Shown piece by piece: positions 15,044 through 15,046 of a stretch of DNA of 15,046 nucleotides. The position numbers were made by a program, and so were the translations under genes. Positions within the stretch are counted from its first letter, which is position 1; each line of letters begins with the position of its first letter. Source of the DNA: Verrucomicrobiota bacterium (GTDB taxonomy: Bacteria; Verrucomicrobiota; Verrucomicrobiia; Limisphaerales; UBA1100); the NCBI GenBank assembly GCA_028872645.1, contig JAPKDK010000038.1, positions 1 to 15,046 on the forward strand. Reading direction: 5' to 3'. The notes under the pieces were generated by a model, which worked only from the letters and a program-made list of their open reading frames with translations, was not told where the DNA came from and searched no databases.

Positions 15044-15046
15044 TTT

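Overview
The window is about 58% GC by eye and densely coded. It reads as chromosome from a Gram-negative bacterium, most likely Verrucomicrobia or a related PVC lineage. This is an inference from the gene mix: periplasmic PQQ-type propeller proteins beginning around a DWP-x-FRG motif, DUF3299 lipoproteins, His-rich lipoproteins with an HGG motif, and the particular glycosyltransferase and FAD-oxidoreductase variants. Three predicted lipoproteins and an exported propeller support a diderm envelope. No RNA gene, insertion sequence, CRISPR array or integrase was seen.

Layout. On the minus strand at the left edge lies dprA (80-1168). After a 163-bp divergent intergenic region, a tightly packed plus-strand run of ten genes extends from 1332 to 13812. 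In order these are: an exported PQQ-like beta-propeller; a HemN/HemW-type radical SAM protein; a small chorismate-lyase-like protein; an FAD-dependent oxidoreductase with flavin-halogenase motifs; a GT4 glycosyltransferase; a 4HBT hotdog thioesterase; a five-helix EamA-like membrane protein; a PaaK-type adenylate-forming ligase; an ABC ATPase; a 1084-aa FtsX/YbbP-type permease; and a small lipoprotein, counting the ATPase and permease as one transporter. Almost every junction overlaps (ATGA, GTGA, TGATG) or has a gap under about 5 nt. The longest gap between them is 56 nt (7338-7393). Converging on this run with no intergenic base is a minus-strand pair of lipoprotein genes (15043-13813): a His-rich putative metal-binding protein and a DUF3299 protein.

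How the genes may work together (inference). The central set resembles an accessory pathway for a chorismate-derived aromatic acid. A UbiC-like enzyme would release a 4-hydroxybenzoate-type acid. A PaaK-like ligase would activate an aryl acid as adenylate/thioester. A 4HBT-family thioesterase would hydrolyse an aryl or acyl thioester. An FAD enzyme with the WxWxIP halogenase signature and a HemN-like radical SAM enzyme could tailor the product. A GT4 enzyme could glycosylate it, and the YbbAP/LolCDE-like ABC system could move it through or out of the membrane. No ketosynthase, carrier protein, P450 or flavin reductase is present, so the pathway would need partners elsewhere. The pathway is a hypothesis; the individual family assignments are much firmer.
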